From Elymus sibiricus (taxonomy: Eukaryota > Streptophyta > Magnoliopsida > Poales > Poaceae), in the NCBI GenBank assembly GCA_039707655.1, contig CM077674.1:235267904-235331903 (forward strand): a DNA stretch of 64,000 nt. Reading direction: 5' to 3'. Shown piece by piece: positions 11,747 to 23,331 of the stretch. A model generated the notes under the pieces. It did no database searches and was not told the origin of the DNA. It saw only the letters and a list, made by a program, of their open reading frames with translations. The position numbers and the translations under genes are program-made. Each line of letters opens with the position of its first letter. The first letter of the stretch is position 1.

Positions 11747-12960
11747 GTGTAGGTGTATTCTTTTTTTTTTTTGAAAAGGAGGAAGATCCCCGGCCTCTGC
11801 ATCTGGGCGACGCATGCATCCACTTTATTAATTATTCACGAAGACCTTACAAAGTAATACATCAGTAAGTCTGAAGCCACCGTCCTGGCAACATCTGTCG
11901 CTACTCCTATCCACTAGATGAAGGGGTACTGATAGTCCGAGTCTAATACCAAACAGATCTCGCAGCAAAGCCTAACATCTAAAACCGGAGGCCCCAACCA
12001 AGCCACTGTCGGGTCTGGGGCACACACCGGTCCGGCGCACTCTCAGAGGCCGCCGCCGCCGTCTTCCACCGATCCATCTTCAGAGCATTTGCCGACGCAT
12101 CGACCTTGCGAGGCCTACCATCGACGTCACCACGACACCAGATAGCTCCAACCTCCTGCGCGAGTCCATCTACACGCATCGAACGCCGAGACTCCACTGC
12201 GCCACGCCGCCGAGATCCGCCGTCTTCGATGCAGAGGAGGAAATACCGCTCCACCTCTGGGCGCATCGCCGGCCACCTGCCGGGATGCCGTGCAAGTCCA
12301 GCCCCGGGAAAGCATGCAGGGAATCACGATCTTCAAGACGACGCCCTCAGGAGGGGAAGCGACGTGTCACGCCATCGTCTGGCCCTGCACCGCAGGTCCT
12401 AGGCTTTCACCCGAAGAAAGTGACCCGAGAGCGGAGGAGGTCGGAGAGCTCCACGACGCCCCCCAGGAGGAGAGCGACATCCGCAGATGTCGCGCCGTCG
12501 GCTTTCGCCCGGAGCAACCCTACCTCCGCACCCTCACGCTGCCGGACGAGGATGGGGGAACCCCAGTGCCGCCAGCATGCGAACCCACTGACCCAAGCAC
12601 CTCCTGCGCGGCGGCAGCGCCATCACCACGCACGACCACCAACCTCACCGCCGGCCAAAGCTGACGGGCCAGATCGGCCGAGCCCGCCACGGCCAGATCT
12701 GAAACCTCGGGACGCCGTCGCGTCGAGGCAGCCACGAGCAGCCGGCAGCCCATCACCCGCGAGAGGACGAGGACGCCGCGTCGGGCAGCCGCCACACCGG
12801 CCGGAGACGCCGAGGACGAGTCTCCCACCACCACGGGCTCACGCCGGAAACCGAGGCCGCCGCGCGCGCGGAGATCCCCGCCGCCATCGTCCTCCGGCGC
12901 GGGCTTCGCCCGGCGGACTCATCCGGCGGCGGCGGGAGGGGGGGCGTGTAGGTGTATTCT
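11747..12960 (-). mobile_element. Retroposon with poly(A) tail and perfect 15-bp target duplication
   Basis: gtgtaggtgtattct occurs at 11747-11761 and 12946-12960 and brackets an insert of 1184 bp. The insert begins on the + strand with poly(T) (11762-11772), so it lies on the - strand with its A tail at the left; its 5' end is a GC-rich leader near 12945. This is the layout of L1-type target-primed insertion. No reverse transcriptase is encoded; the 237-codon + strand frame at 12285-12998 crosses the boundary and is a GC artefact. It is too long for a typical SINE and is best read as a non-autonomous LINE derivative or retroposed transcript. Confidence 0.8.
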
Positions 12961-13611
12961 TGGAGATGTACGCATGTGCTTCACCTACCAATTGTTGAAC
13001 AATGTGTTTCCATGTCTTTTTCTTCCCCTCAGCGGCAACTAGGGTGAAGACCTCGTCCCCTCCCGGCTTCGCCTCTGTACACCGGTCCGGCAGCCGGTGC
13101 CAGAGAGTGGCCTAGGGGTGGCTCTCAGGCGGATGGCCCCGCTTCATCTTCAAGCTAGTCCTTCGGGCTTCGATCCTCCTCGAGTTTGTTCGTCGAGACA
13201 GAGACGATGGTGCTCCGGCGTAGATTCATGTTTTCTCCTTGGGACAACAAGGTTTAGATTTCTCATCATGTAATAGCGAGATTTGATGTCAAACATTTCG
13301 GATCGATTCAAGGGTTCAACGGTTAACAGTGGCTACAAACAAACAAGCAAAAATACAAATGATGCAAAGTGAAGTGTCGCTTCATACCGTCGGAGCCCTG
13401 TTCCACTTAAATGATCGCTAATCTAGGTAAAGGCATCATCAAAGCCAATGAATGGAAGAGAGCAAATTCAGGAGCAAGACGCTTTTGTCAGCTTCAACAA
13501 GGGGAACTCAACGTTGCACCATCCGCCCGTTGCCAAGGAGGGCCTCGCCCTGGCACGAAGGGCTCCGATCCCCCTCGCCCTGGCACGAAGGGCTCCGATC
13601 CGTCGGATGAC
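12961..13611. other. Intergenic, target region of the first Copia element
   Basis: No gene supported. A 29-bp phrase (cctcgccctggcacgaaggg, then ctccgatcc) is tandemly duplicated at about 13543-13600, just left of the Copia insertion. The sequence presumably continues at 23332 on the far side of the element. ATGAC at 13607-13611 is the left copy of the Copia target duplication. Confidence 0.5.
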
Positions 13612-15191
13612 TATAGGATCGAAAGTATGTCTAGAGGGGGGGGGTGATTAGACTACTTGACCAATTAAAAACCTAACATTTTCCCAATTTTAGTTGTAGG
13701 CAGATTTTACCAAGCATACAAGTCAAGCATCACCCTACACATGCAATTCTAAGAGTGTGGCAGCGGAAAGTAAACAATTGCATATGTAAGTAAAGGAGGG
13801 GATCGGAGATTTCAAACGCAATGAAGACACGGTGGTTTTTGGCGTGGTTCCGATAGGTGGTGCTATCGTACGTCCATGTTGATGGAGACTTCAACCCACG
13901 AAGGGTAACGACTGCGTGAGTCCACGGAGGGCTCCACCCACGAAGGGTCCACGAAGAAGCAACCTTGTCTATTCCACCATGGCTTACGTCCACGAAGGAC
14001 TAGCCTCACTCGGGTAGATCTTCAAGAAGTAGGCGATCTCCTTGCCCTTACAAACTCCTTGGTTCAACTCCACATCATATCGGAGGCTCCCAAGTGACAC
14101 CTAACCAATCTAGGAGACACCACTCTCCAAAAGGTAATAGACGGTGTGTTGTTGATGAACTCCTTGCTCTTGTGTTTCAAATGATAGTCTTCCCAACACT
14201 CAAACAACTCCTCACAGATTTGGCTATGGTGGAAGAAGGATTTGAGTGGAAAGCAACTTGGGAAAGGCTAGAGATCAAGGTTCAAATGGTAGGAATGGAA
14301 TGTCTTGATCTCAACACATGAGTAGGTGGTTCTCTCTCAGAAAATGTATGGTGGAAGTGTAGGCACGTTCTGATGTCTCTCCTTGCTGAGAAGAAAGTGG
14401 TGGAGGGGTATATATAGGCTCCATACAAAATCCAACTGTTACACACTTTTGACCCAACTCGGTGGCACCGATTCAGAAGACTCGATGGCACCGAACTGTG
14501 TAAAAGATATGAACGTTAGGAATCTCGGTGGGACCGACTGGAACAACTCGGATGGACTGAAGTGCAATGGCTAGGGCAAACCTCATGTCGGTGGCACCGA
14601 TTGCATCAACTCGGTAGGACCGAAGTGAAGCAATAAGGCAACAGAGACTTGGCAAGCCATCTCGGTGAGACCGATTTGCAAAACTCGGTGAGACCGAAGT
14701 AAGTGCAAACGATTACAGAGAGTTGGCAAGGCCATCTCGGTGAGACCGAGATCCATATCGGTGGATCCGATTTGTTAGGGTTTTGCCAGTGGCTAAGTCC
14801 AGATGAACTCGGTGGCTCCGGATAGGAAATTTCGGTGGGGCCGAGTTGGAATGTAGGTTTTGGACATATTTGGATGGAGAAAGTGGTTGAGGGTTTAGGA
14901 GTACTGTCACTAAGCACTTAAGCAAAAAGACCATTAAGCAACACCTCATCCCCTTTTAATAGTATTGGCTTTCCTATGGACTCAATGTGATCTTGGATCA
15001 CTAAACCAAAAATGTAGAGTCTTGATCTTTTGCCAATCCTTGTCCTTAGCATTTTGAGGGGTCCACATCTCTAGTCCTTGCCATGCCAATCATTGAACGT
15101 CCTGAAATCTTTAACTTGAATGAACATTAGTTCAATGAGATATATGTTGTTATGAATTATCAAAACCACTAAGGGAGCAAATGTGCTTTCA
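13612..15191 (-). repeat. 3' LTR of the first Copia element
   Basis: 1580 bp, near-identical to the LTR at 21752-23326. Its outer end reads tataggatc where the other copy has tgtaggatc, so the terminal CA (on the - strand) is mutated to TA here. Confidence 0.9.
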
Positions 15192-15206
15192 ATCTCTTCC
15201 TTTTTG
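15192..15206 (-). other. Polypurine tract of the first Copia element
   Basis: The - strand reads AAAAAGGAAGAGAT immediately before the 3' LTR; it primes plus-strand synthesis. The second Copia element has AAAAAGGGGGAGAT at the same place. Confidence 0.85.
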
Positions 15207-15737
15207 GTAATTGATGACAACATATAGATCAAAGCTTTGACAAATGATTAAATGAATGAAATACATCATCGCTTTGAGAAGTATGTGATAAGCAAGAGCT
15301 CCCCCTAAATTTGTGCATTATTTAAAGATTTGCGTTTGAATGCAAATGCACAGTCGATTAGGCTCATGGGTCACTCTTCCGTGTCACATACAACTTGGTG
15401 GAGCGCGCAAAATGATATGAGTGGAATAGTAGGCACGCATCACCAACACAAGTGAATGATCATACAGGATAATGATAAGCATAAGCATCACATAGAGCAT
15501 AGGATGATCAATCACATAAAGTAGTAGCTCACAAAGTGCTCACAGACATAGTATCAAGCACACACAACGAAACAAAGTACCATAAAGAAAATTGTAGCAA
15601 AATAACTCGAGAAAAATCCAACGGGCAAAGCAAAGCAAAAACTCTCTCTCTCTCTCGAAGGTAAGATCTATACAAATTCTCCCCCTTTGACAACAAGTAC
15701 CAAAAAGCTCGAATAGGTATAGGACTAATACGACACT

Positions 15738-17900
15738 CTAGGCACGATCCTCGGAAGCTCCTGAAGGCGATCTCCTGCTGGCAGCTCCGGTGTGCGTAGA
15801 TGGCGTCGAGAGGAGAGCATCCGCGAAGGCTTCGGCTGATGTCTGCTGGGCTGGTGGAGTGGAGACCGGAGGTGGCACTGTAGCAGCAGCAGCAGGTGCA
15901 GAGACTGTGGTCCTCGGATCCACAACTGGTACTGCAGCAGACCTGGCTGCCCTGGGCACTGTCTGAAATCTCTCCGTAGTGGGTCTGTCATCTCCACTAT
16001 CATCTGAAGTGGCTTTCCTGGCAGCATCAACGTCGTCCTTCAGCTTGTCCACTATAGTCTGGACCTCAGTGATCTTAACATCTAGATCATGAATCTTCGT
16101 CTCAACTATCCGCTCTAAGCTAGCCTGATTCTGGGTGAGGTTGGCCAGACTTTGCTCAATCCTCAGGGTGGCTTCAAGCAGATAAATCATTTGGTCCTTT
16201 GGAGTCTTGAGGTTGGCAATAGGTGCATTTGGAGCAGATGCCTCCTTGGCAGCTTTTGCTTCTGCAGCTTCTCGAATCTTCTGTTGGGCTTGAGCAGAGG
16301 TGGGATGCGAAGGATCCATCACTATGACATTGTCCTCAAACTCTGGACGCAGTGGGAGATGCTCATGATCAAGGAGATAAGTGCTCGTTCCAACCTTGGA
16401 ATTGATAAGCATCTGGATGTGTGGAGCATATCCGCAAGATCTCTTCTGATCAGCTGCAGTCCTCTTGATTGTCTCTATGATTAAGCTCATCACCTTGAAT
16501 TTCTGAGGTGTGTCAAAGAGGTGCAGCAGGTTGATGGAGTGACCACGAATCATCTTATCATCTCCTGACTTGGGCAACAAGGTGTACCGCAAGATGGTGT
16601 TTGTGGTGGCCAAACCTGGAAGCAGGTGCTTCACTGATCCTAGCTTATGTGTCTCGATGTCCTTCTGTGGTATTGCTGTGTACATGTTGGCCATGGAGTT
16701 GTGGTCCATCTTGAGCTTGGCATAGATATCAACATCATCATCTTCTTCTTTTGGAGCACCAAGAAGAGTAGCCCACTCAGAGATGGTCGACTGGTACCTG
16801 ATACCCTCTGTCATCCACACAATCCTGCCATCGGGATAGAAGTGAGCTGTGAAATAGAACTGCATGATCATCTCATCATTCCACTTTGTCAACTTCTGTT
16901 CAACAAAATCATCAACACCAGCAATCCGGAAACTCTCATGAACATGGGGGAAATAATCCTCATTGGCATCAATGTACTTCCAATCCACCCATCTCATGTC
17001 GCTGACAATTGGCTTCTTATCAAGCAGAACTGTTTCATAGAAGTCTTGTTGTTCTCTTGTCTGGAAGCGGTAATCAACAGCTGTTCTCCTCCTGGCGGCA
17101 TAGGGATCTGACAGTCTCCACTGACGCAGTCCTTTGTCCTTCCTTAGCATCATATTCTCTGCTACTGGGTGTGCATCATCATGGTCTGGAATCTTGGGTT
17201 TCAACTTCCTGAGCACTAGTGACCCCTCATCAACATTAGCTTCACGCACTGGGGCCTTGTTCTTCTCAGTTGCTGGAATGTTTCTTGTGGATCTCTTTGG
17301 TGCTGACACCTTTGGCTTGGACTTGGGGGCAGCAGTCCTGATAGCATCTGACATAAGCTTTTGTGTCTTGGCAGGAGGTGCATCAGCAGTAGGTTCCTCC
17401 TCCTCCTCCTCATCAGTCCTCATGGAGGGTTTGCCAACAACCTGAGCAGTAGTTTTCCTTGCTCTCTTCTTCTTTCCTCCTGCAGCTGTTTCAGTGTCAC
17501 TTGGATCCTCAAGAGTGAATGTCATGGTTTTCTTGGGAACCTTCTTCACAGCTGATCTCTCTTTGGCAGAAGATGGTTTGGTGTTGTATTCCTTTGCAAG
17601 CACAACTCTCTTTTTCTTAGTTGCTGCTTCACTAGCAACAAAATCCTCATCCTCACTGTTTGAGGTTCTTTTCTTCCTGGTCCTCGTTGCAGCCTTAGGA
17701 AGATCTGGAGAGCTTCTCTCTCCCTCATAGAAACTTTCTGTAGGGCTAGAGCCTGCGCTGATATCCGTGTACTGCTCTGACATGTTTTGGCTATCGCTGG
17801 CATCAGACATCTTGCAAAGCCGACCCTGTGAATAGATGGGTATGGGCAGAATAGATGAGTCATCACAAAAAGCAGAAGTTTTCATAAAAAATGAGTTCAA
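15738..17900 (-). CDS. Extra ORF of a pol-less Copia element (plant-transposon-protein-like)
   Basis: A single uninterrupted frame of 720 codons; the likely true start is the internal methionine MSDASDSQNMSEQ about 30 residues in, because the first residues lie within the motif-rich leader. The N-terminal third is basic and acidic low complexity with nuclear-localisation-like KKKRARK and KKRVV stretches. The centre (about residues 260-480) is a folded domain with DFYETVLLDKKPIVSDMRWV and HFYPDGRIVWMTEG, resembling the putative plant transposon protein / Athila ORF1-type domain of grass retroelements. After it comes a coiled coil (about 575-640), then a Pro/Ala/Ser-rich tail. Sirevirus 'env-like' ORFs occupy this position, but I see no signal peptide or transmembrane helix, so envelope function is not supported. 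Function unknown; the intact frame argues for recent use. Confidence 0.8.
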   Translation of the reverse strand: MNSFFMKTSAFCDDSSILPIPIYSQGRLCKMSDASDSQNMSEQYTDISAGSSPTESFYEGERSSPDLPKAATRTRKKRTSNSEDEDFVASEAATKKKRVVLAKEYNTKPSSAKERSAVKKVPKKTMTFTLEDPSDTETAAGGKKKRARKTTAQVVGKPSMRTDEEEEEEPTADAPPAKTQKLMSDAIRTAAPKSKPKVSAPKRSTRNIPATEKNKAPVREANVDEGSLVLRKLKPKIPDHDDAHPVAENMMLRKDKGLRQWRLSDPYAARRRTAVDYRFQTREQQDFYETVLLDKKPIVSDMRWVDWKYIDANEDYFPHVHESFRIAGVDDFVEQKLTKWNDEMIMQFYFTAHFYPDGRIVWMTEGIRYQSTISEWATLLGAPKEEDDDVDIYAKLKMDHNSMANMYTAIPQKDIETHKLGSVKHLLPGLATTNTILRYTLLPKSGDDKMIRGHSINLLHLFDTPQKFKVMSLIIETIKRTAADQKRSCGYAPHIQMLINSKVGTSTYLLDHEHLPLRPEFEDNVIVMDPSHPTSAQAQQKIREAAEAKAAKEASAPNAPIANLKTPKDQMIYLLEATLRIEQSLANLTQNQASLERIVETKIHDLDVKITEVQTIVDKLKDDVDAARKATSDDSGDDRPTTERFQTVPRAARSAAVPVVDPRTTVSAPAAAATVPPPVSTPPAQQTSAEAFADALLSTPSTHTGAASRRSPSGASEDRA

Positions 17901-17924
17901 ATCTTAGTCTCAAGTTTTCACAGA

Positions 17925-18769
17925 AGGCATTTCGGATGGACCGAGTTGATCATCTCGGTGATACCGAAGCACTCAACAGAAACTTTACACACCATTTTGG
18001 TCAGACCGAGATGGGGTTCGGTGACTCCGAGATGCTAGGGTTTCACAGAGATTTTACTTTCGGTCTCACCGATTCATACAACTCGGTGGCACCGAGACGT
18101 ACTAGTGCTATGGCCTGGGGCCAAATCGGTGAAGCCGAAAATTTCTAATCGGTCGGTCCGAGATGCATTCGGCAGAAACTTAAACCTAAATTTTGTACTC
18201 GAATCTAATCTATGGACTTTGCAGTGTGATGAGAGTTCTCAATCCGTGGCAAGAATCATGGCAAACCAATCGTGCATTGAATCATAAATTGGAGCACGAA
18301 TAGGGTTGAACCTCACCCTAACTTGGTGGAGATCCTCTACGGCGGCAACGGCGGAGCAGATTGCCGTTGACGGTGGTGGAATCCGGCGGCGAAGGCGCGC
18401 TGGAGACGAAGGCGACGATCCGGAGACCTGGGCGACGGCAGCAACGGGGTGCGGGAGCGAAAGAGTCGAGAAATTTCAACCGTTCGAGCCCGCGAGATAT
18501 ATATACCCATACGCTGTCGGTGGCTCCGAGTTGGACAACTCGGTGGCACCGATATGTGTAACTGCAAGCAGATTAGCACATCGGTGGCGCCGAAATAGTT
18601 CAACTCGGTGGCACCGAGATGGAAAACCTAGATCAATCTAAATGATTTCGATTGGACCGAGTTTGAGTGAATTGGTTCAGCCGAAATCATATAGAAGGTT
18701 TTGGAGGTTCAGCCCTTCAGATCGGTGGCTCCGAGTGCTCCTCACCCGGAGGGTCCGAAAATGACTTGT
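17925..18769. promoter_or_regulatory. Internal cluster of TCGGTG/CACCGA palindromic motifs
   Basis: About twenty copies of tcggtggcaccga-type words (with variants such as tcggtgataccga and tcggtggctccga) fill the 0.8 kb upstream of the 720-codon ORF. A TATA-like word (tatatata, about 18496-18503) lies among them. The same word family fills the LTRs next to their TATA box. I infer an internal promoter/enhancer for the extra ORF, copied from or sharing factors with the LTR. Confidence 0.6.
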
Positions 18770-19489
18770 TCAATTTTTGTGATGTAGCAAGAATAGAATT
18801 TGATACAAGAAAGCATAGATAGCTAGAGAAGGTACTTATGCATTGTTGTACATCCACTTGGCCAGAAAAACCAAGACAATCAAAACAACAAATGGATGTC
18901 CTCGAATGATGAAAACATGCAAACCAACATGCTCACACAATAAGATAGCAAATGAAATATGTGTCAAACATGACAACCAATTCTAGCATCTATCAAGCAA
19001 TGGCGATGACTAGGTCATCTATATATGAGTATATTGCCACTTTTACATAAAGCATTGATGTGTTCACACTATTAGAGTTGCTTTAGCTCAATTGTTTAGA
19101 GTAAAGCTCCTCCTAGATGTGATATCCCCCCAAGGAGGGATGAACTAACCTTGGGTTTTGTCGATGATGACTTCATGTAGATGTTGAAGATGTGGATGCT
19201 CAATGTTGATGTAGACCATCAAGAGTTGGGAGCAATCCTTTGGAGTTTTGTGCTTTCAATACCTACATGGGTTAGTCCCACACAAGAAACATACAAGGAT
19301 ATCCATAGACATAGAGTGAAATACACATATATGATGTCTATGAATGCATTGAATACCTTGTCCCTTGCCTTACCAACAAGAGGGTTTGTGACTCCATGAA
19401 CTAGTGCAAAATATGGAAGTTGGTTGCACAAGTTCTTGCCATAATGAATATGAGTGAAGTTTGTTGGCGGAGTCACCCTCAAGAACTCT
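18770..19489. other. Copia internal region, where pol would be expected
   Basis: Only ~1.6 kb separates gag from the downstream ORF, and this stretch has no protease, integrase, RT or RNase H motif in any frame. An 87-codon - strand frame at 19219-19482 has no known domain. Similar sequence follows pol in the second Copia element (for example the phrase around gactccgccaacaaacttca has no counterpart there, but the PPT-proximal text does), so an ancestral pol deletion is the simplest explanation. Confidence 0.55.
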
Positions 19490-21667
19490 CTAGTTCTTCT
19501 TCTTTTGGACCCACATCAACTTGATGGGAATCCTTGGAGTTGTAGTAGCACTTGATGAAGTAGAACTTGATGAAGTCTTGGGAACCCACTTGACTAAGGC
19601 TTGAGGAGCTTCTTCAAATGAATTAATCTCTTCTTGAAGCTTGTCCTTGCCTTTTAGGTTGTGGTCTTGTGGTGGAAGATCTTCTTGAACTTGTGTTCCC
19701 CTGAAGAAAGTAGGATCATACTTCTCTTGTTGAGGAACAAACTTCGTCTTGGGGTATTGATCTTCTTGCCACTCAACTCCATTGGCATTGAACTTTCGTT
19801 CAAAACCAACACCTTGGTTCTTCCGGTGCCTTCCTTGCTTGGGTACAATTTCCTCGAATTGCTTACTCCCGGCAAGGCTCTTGTAGACACCTTTTTCTAT
19901 AATTCCTTTCAATAGCATATTTTCTTGCTCAAGTGTAACTTGGCTAAGAGAATCATTAGTGGAATCAATAGAACTACTAGAAGTAACAACATTGGATTTA
20001 GCATTGTTATTGTTACTACTAGAGGTAGAACCCTTTTTACCCTTGTTGCTAGTTTGCTTAGGTTTAACTTGTGGCATAAAAGTCGACAAGAGTAAACGTT
20101 TGACAAGATATGAAGAACTCTTCTTTCGAAGATCGTCATTGGTAGCTTTAAGAAACTCATGCTCTTGCTCTAAATTTAGCTTCTCATGAGTTTTTAGAAG
20201 TTCTCTATGATCCTCTTGAGTTGTTTCATGAGCTAACTTAAGAGCATTTAGTTCTTTAGTTAGACGCTCAATCTCCTTCATAGCATTGTCACTTGTTTCC
20301 TCTTGACTATCATGATTACTAGCATTTTCATTGTAGCTCACATCACTAGCATTATCAACAAGTAAATCATCATCACCAAGCAAATCATCTTCATCACTAT
20401 TGATATCAAGATACTCGGGGTGTGATACCTTGGGGCCTTTTGCCATGAAGCATTTTCCAATTCCTTCATTTGGTGAGTCAAATAGATCATAGGAGTTGGA
20501 TGACACAAGAACAAGTCCGGCAACACCTTCATCTTGACTATAGTCGGAGTTGGAGTGATAGCTTCTCTCGGAGTGGTTGTCGGAGTCGGAGCCGGAAACC
20601 CATTCACCAACATGAGCTTGATGTCTTCTTTTTGTGTAGCTCTTAGATGACTTGTCCTTCCTCTCTGAATCCTTGATTCTTCGAGAGTGTCTTCGTTCAT
20701 AACGATCATCTCTACTCCTTCTCTCCTTATGAGGTGATTCATCTCTTCTATGTCTTCCTCTTGGTGATTCGTCTCTTTTCTTATAGGGAGCCATACACTC
20801 ATTAGAATAGTGTCCGGGCTTTCCACAATTGTAGCAATTACGGTCACGACTTGATGATCTTCTCTCATAGTGTCTTGAGCTAGAGCTTCTTTCTTTCCCT
20901 TTGTTCTTATAGAACTTGTTGAACCTTTTCACCATTAGGCTAATCTCTTCATTGGATACTAGCTTGTCACTTAGAGTTGTTGGAGCATCGGTTGAGGCTT
21001 TGTAAGCACCACTTGATTTGTTGTGTAGCTCCTCTTTATCCTTGAGTGACATTTCATGAGCAACAATCCTTCCAATGACTTCCGTGGGCTTGAGATCTTT
21101 GTAATTTGGCATCATTTAGATCAATGTGCAAACGGTATCATATTTTCCATCCAAAGCTCTAAGTATCTTCTTGATGATGAATTTGACGATCATCTCTTCA
21201 CTTCCTAAGCCGGCAATCTCATTTGTGATGAGAGCAAGCCTAGAGTACATTTCAGCAACTCCTTCACCATCCTTCATCTTGAACTCGTCAAGTTGACTTT
21301 GAAGCACATCCAACTTAGATTCCTTGACGGACTCGGTACCCTCATGCATATCAACCAAAGTATCCCAAATTTCCTTTGCATTCTCGAGGCGGTTGATTTT
21401 GTTGAATTCCTCCAGACACCAACCGTTGAAGAAAATGTCACAAGCTTGAGCATTGTATTGCAACATCTTCAATTCTTCCGGGGTTGCTTCACGATCTGGT
21501 TCCTTGCCATCCTCAAAGAAATCACCTTGCAAGCCAACACGAACAACAGCCCAAACGGCGGGGTTATGACCAAGAATATGCATTTTCATCTTATGTTTCC
21601 AACTAGCAAAGTTTGTACCATCAAAATATGGACCTCTACGGTGATAGTTACCCTCACTAAACGCCAT
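19490..21667 (-). CDS. Gag (capsid/nucleocapsid) of the first Copia element, one internal stop
   Basis: The frame starts at ATG 21667 (MAFSEGNYHRRGP) and runs to 19490. A single in-frame TAA near 21116-21118 divides it into 183 and 541 codons. The first part has the Copia gag core (FDGTNFASWKHKMKMHI and a downstream KEIWDTLVDMHEG). The second has a serine/arginine-rich stretch and one zinc knuckle, CYNCGKPGHYSNEC (CX2CX4HX4C), near 20817-20858. A Glu/Asn/Ser-rich tail and a coiled-coil-like segment follow. It would package element RNA into virus-like particles. The frame ends in a normal stop with no protease after it; pol is absent. The internal stop is in the same frame on both sides, so one base change disabled it, unless it is suppressed. 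Confidence 0.88.
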
Positions 21668-21737
21668 ACTCTCCTAGGTTGTGAAACCAATGCTATGATC
21701 ACCAAAGCAATGGAAATTAAGGCTTACGGAGACCAAA

Positions 21738-21749
21738 GCTCTGATACCA
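21738..21749 (-). other. Primer binding site (initiator tRNA-Met)
   Basis: The - strand reads TGGTATCAGAGC two bases inside the 5' LTR, the classic match to the 3' end of plant initiator tRNA-Met. Confidence 0.9.
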
Positions 21750-21751
21750 CT

Positions 21752-23326
21752 TGTAGGATCGAAAGTATGTCTAGATGGGGGGTGATTAGACTACTTGACC
21801 AATTAAAAACCTAACCTTTTTCCAATTTTAGTTGTAGTCAGATTTTAGCAAGCATACAAGTCAAGCATCACCCTACACATGCAATTCTAAGAGTGTGGCA
21901 GCGGAAAGTAAACAATTGCATATGTAAGTAAAGGAGGGGATCGGAGATTTCAAACGCAATGAAGACACGGTGGTTTTTGGCATGGTTCCGATAGGTGGCG
22001 CTATCGTACGTCCATGTTGATGGAGACTTCAACCCACGAAGGGTAACGGCTGCGTGAGTCCACGGAGGGTTCCACCCACGAAGGGTCCACGAAGAAGCAA
22101 CCTTGTCTATTCCACCATGGCTTACGTCGAAGGACTAGCCTCACTCGGGTAGATCTTCACGAAGTAGGCGATCTCCTTACCCTTACAAACTCCTTGGTTC
22201 AACTTCACATCATATCGGAGGCTCCCAAGTGACACCTAACCAATCTAGGAGACACCACTCTCCAAAAGGTAATAGACGGTGTGTTGTTGATGAACTCCTT
22301 GCTCTTGTGCTTCAAATGATAGTCTTCCCAACACTCAAACAACTCCTCACAGATTTGGCTATAGTGGAAGAAGGATTTGAGTGGAAAGCAACTTGGGAAA
22401 GGCTAGAGATCAAGGTTCAAATGGTAGGAATGGAATGTCTTGATCTCAACACATGAGTAGGTGGTTCTCTCTCAGAAAATGTATAGTGGAAGTGTAGGCA
22501 CGTTCTGATGGCTCTCCTTGCTGAGAAGGAAGTGGTGGAGGGGTATATATAGGCTCCACACAAAATCCAACCGTTACACACTTTTGACCCAACTCGGTGG
22601 CACCGATTCAGAAGACTCGGTGGCACCGAACTGTGTAAAAGATATGAACGTTAGGAATCTCGGTGGGACCGACTGGAACAACTCGGATGGACCGAAGTGC
22701 AATGGCTAGGGCAAACCTCATCTCGGTGGCACCGATTGCATCAACTCGGTAGGACCGAAGTGAAGAAATAAGGCAATAGAGACTTGGCAAGCCATCTCGG
22801 TGAGACCGATTTGCAAAACTCGGTGAGACCAAAGTAAGTGCAAACGATTATAGAGAGTTGGCAAGGCCATCTCGGTGAGACCGAGATCCATATCGGTGGA
22901 TCCGATTTGTTAGGGTTTTGGCAATGGCTAAGTACAGATGAACTCGGTGGCTCCGGATAGGAAATTTCGGTGGGGCCGAGTTGGAATGTAGGTTTTGGAC
23001 ATATTTGGATGGAGAAAGTGGTTGAGGGTTTAGGAGTACTGTCACTAAGCACTTGAGCAAAAAGACCATTAAGCAACACCTCATCCCCTTTTAATAGTAT
23101 TAGTTTTCCTATGGACTCAATGTGATCTTGGATCACTAAACAAAAAATGTAGAGTCTTGATCTTTTGCCAATCCTTGTCCTTAGCATTTTGAGGGGTCCA
23201 CATCTCTAGTCCTTGCCATGCCAATCATTGAACGTCCTGAAATCTTTAACTTGAATGGACATTAGTTCAATGAGATATATGTTGTTATGAATTACCAAAA
23301 CCACCAAGGGAGCAAATGTGCTTTCA
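21752..23326 (-). repeat. 5' LTR of the first Copia element
   Basis: 1575 bp. On the - strand it starts TGAAAGCACATTTGCTCCC and ends CGATCCTACA. It contains a TATA box (TATATATA, 22544-22551) followed by a run of TCGGTG/CACCGA palindromic words (about 22590-22985, lying 5' of the TATA box on the - strand), so it carries the element's promoter. Confidence 0.9.
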
Positions 23327-23331
23327 ATGAC

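Larger units (their letters stand above)
13612..23326 (-). mobile_element. Complete Copia LTR retrotransposon lacking pol (Sirevirus-like)
   Basis: LTRs at 13612-15191 and 21752-23326 flank an internal region with gag and a 720-codon extra ORF. The element is on the - strand. ATGAC flanks it exactly (13607-13611 and 23327-23331). The primer site complementary to initiator tRNA-Met sits next to the right LTR and a polypurine tract next to the left LTR. No protease, integrase, reverse transcriptase or RNase H is present, so it must depend on enzymes from another element. LTRs and internal DNA are rich in TCGGTG/CACCGA words, like the conserved non-coding motifs reported for Sireviruses. The two LTRs are nearly identical by eye, suggesting a fairly recent insertion. 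Confidence 0.92.

Noticed and set aside
15738..17900. Calling the extra Copia ORF an envelope gene
   Set aside because: No signal peptide, transmembrane helix or furin-type site is visible; only its position matches env-like ORFs.
17925..18769. Regularly repeated palindromic words resembling a CRISPR array
   Set aside because: Spacing is irregular, the words vary, there are no unique equal-length spacers, and the setting is a plant retrotransposon.
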